A stretch of DNA of 7,090 bases from Lachnospiraceae bacterium. GTDB lineage: Bacteria > Bacillota > Clostridia > Lachnospirales > Anaerotignaceae. Each line of letters begins with the position of its first letter. Position 1 is the first letter of the stretch. A program made the position numbers and the translations under genes. The notes below the pieces were generated by a model that did not search any database, was not told the DNA's origin, and was given only the letters and a program-made list of their open reading frames with translations. The stretch is taken from contig JAHZEA010000002.1 of NCBI GenBank assembly GCA_019422065.1, positions 201,838 through 208,927 of the forward strand, written 5' to 3'. This document shows, one piece after another, positions 6,583 through 7,090 of the stretch.

Positions 6583-7090
6583 GGTAAAGTACGAGTAAAA
6601 GCCATACATTGTGCAGGCAACTACAATGCCTACGCAAATATTAAGCGGCAATATAAGGCCTCCGCTTAATATATTCCCCGGCGTACCTTTTGGTATAATA
6701 CTTTCAATGTGGTTACCGCCGGTAAAGAAGGAATAGCCTTTTGAGAAGAAATATATTAAAAGGCAGATTACAGTTACTATTGTAAACGACTTATAATTAA
6801 GTATCCGCCTAACGTTTTCATCGCCATAAGCTGCCGAATACAGTATAAGCCCGGCGCCTATTATTGTGCCGCCGGCAAAGCCGCCGCCCGGGGATATATG
6901 TCCGTTAAGTATTACATATATTCCATAAAGCACAACTATTGGAAAAACCGGTCTTGCAACAAACTTTAGTATATCGCCTCTGTCGCTTTTAAATGAGTCA
7001 TAGTCAATGTCCTTTTTATCACAATCGGTTTTACGCAAAAGCATGGCAACACATATTACAGCTGTAAAAAGCACTACCGTTTCGCCAAAA
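6568..7090 (-). CDS. mnhB: MbhE-like C-terminal tail fused to MnhB (MrpB) domain subunit, 5' end cut by the window edge
   Basis: This is a membrane subunit of an Mrp/Mbh-type cation-translocating complex. The frame is open to the right edge, so the true start lies outside; about 173 residues are visible. The first residues, FGETVV followed by a hydrophobic helix and LLRK, resemble the LGE-plus-helix ending of MbhE and of the MrpA C-terminus. I therefore read the visible start as the end of an MbhE-like segment and not as a GTG start at 7074. A charged linker rich in Asp, Lys and Ser follows (about residues 19-40). Then comes the MnhB domain, with the diagnostic GHISPGGGFAGG at about residues 63-74 and about four membrane helices in total. 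The family role is structural, coupling the antiporter subunits to the rest of the arm; no catalytic residue is known to me. The TAA stop lies 1 nt before the MnhC start, so the two genes are probably translationally coupled. MnhB membership is firm; the MbhE fusion is an inference from a short stretch. Confidence 0.88.
   Translation of the reverse strand, partial: FGETVVLFTAVICVAMLLRKTDCDKKDIDYDSFKSDRGDILKFVARPVFPIVVLYGIYVILNGHISPGGGFAGGTIIGAGLILYSAAYGDENVRRILNYKSFTIVTVICLLIYFFSKGYSFFTGGNHIESIIPKGTPGNILSGGLILPLNICVGIVVACTMYGFYSYFTKGDI

Noticed and set aside
6567..6620. Longer MnhC start at 6620
   Set aside because: It would overlap the MnhB gene by 53 nt and has no clear ribosome-binding site, whereas the GTG at 6566 has a strong one at 8 nt and follows the upstream stop by 1 nt.
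1..7090. Classical complex I (nuo) operon
   Set aside because: The MnhB domain and the MrpC-type motif do not occur in nuo operons, the order L-M-N is not seen, and no NuoH/I/B/C/D-like gene is in the window.
1..7090. Calling the locus a hydrogenase
   Set aside because: No metal-binding catalytic subunit is present. Proteins of this family are often annotated as hydrogenase-4 or NADH dehydrogenase components by similarity alone, and the redox partner, if any, lies outside the window.

Overview
The window is one densely packed piece of a single minus-strand operon. It encodes the ion-translocating membrane arm of an Mrp/Mbh-type (complex I-related) assembly. Reading in the direction of transcription, from high to low coordinates, there are six genes. 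The first is the 3' end of a gene carrying an MbhE-like tail joined to an MnhB (MrpB) domain. The second is an MnhC/MrpC (NuoK-type) subunit. Three full-length antiporter-like subunits of about 490-500 residues follow. The last is a fourth antiporter-like subunit that runs off the left edge. Both edges cut genes, so the operon continues on both sides and neither its promoter nor its terminator is visible.

Spacing is very tight: 1 nt between the first two genes, a 17 nt overlap, then gaps of 40, 37 and 18 nt. Almost every start has a strong purine-rich ribosome-binding site. No stretch of non-coding DNA longer than 40 nt exists, and I see no RNA gene, insertion sequence, CRISPR array or long repeat. 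Plus-strand open frames are shadows of these genes.

All four antiporter-like proteins keep the family's charged residues: Glu in TM5, Lys in TM7, Lys in TM8 and Lys in TM12. All four therefore look able to take part in proton or sodium movement. The set is richer than a standard Mrp antiporter (two such subunits, MrpA and MrpD), Pyrococcus Mbh (one, MbhH) or complex I (three, NuoL/M/N). The MrpB/MrpC pair places it with Mrp and Mbh rather than with classical complex I. Whether a redox module (group 4 [NiFe]-hydrogenase, formate dehydrogenase, or another ferredoxin-linked enzyme) is attached cannot be decided here; it would be encoded beyond the left edge.

The moderate-to-low G+C, strong preference for ATA isoleucine codons, AGGAGG-like ribosome-binding sites and GTG/TTG starts fit an anaerobic clostridial Firmicute. 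This is an inference from style, not from a marker gene.
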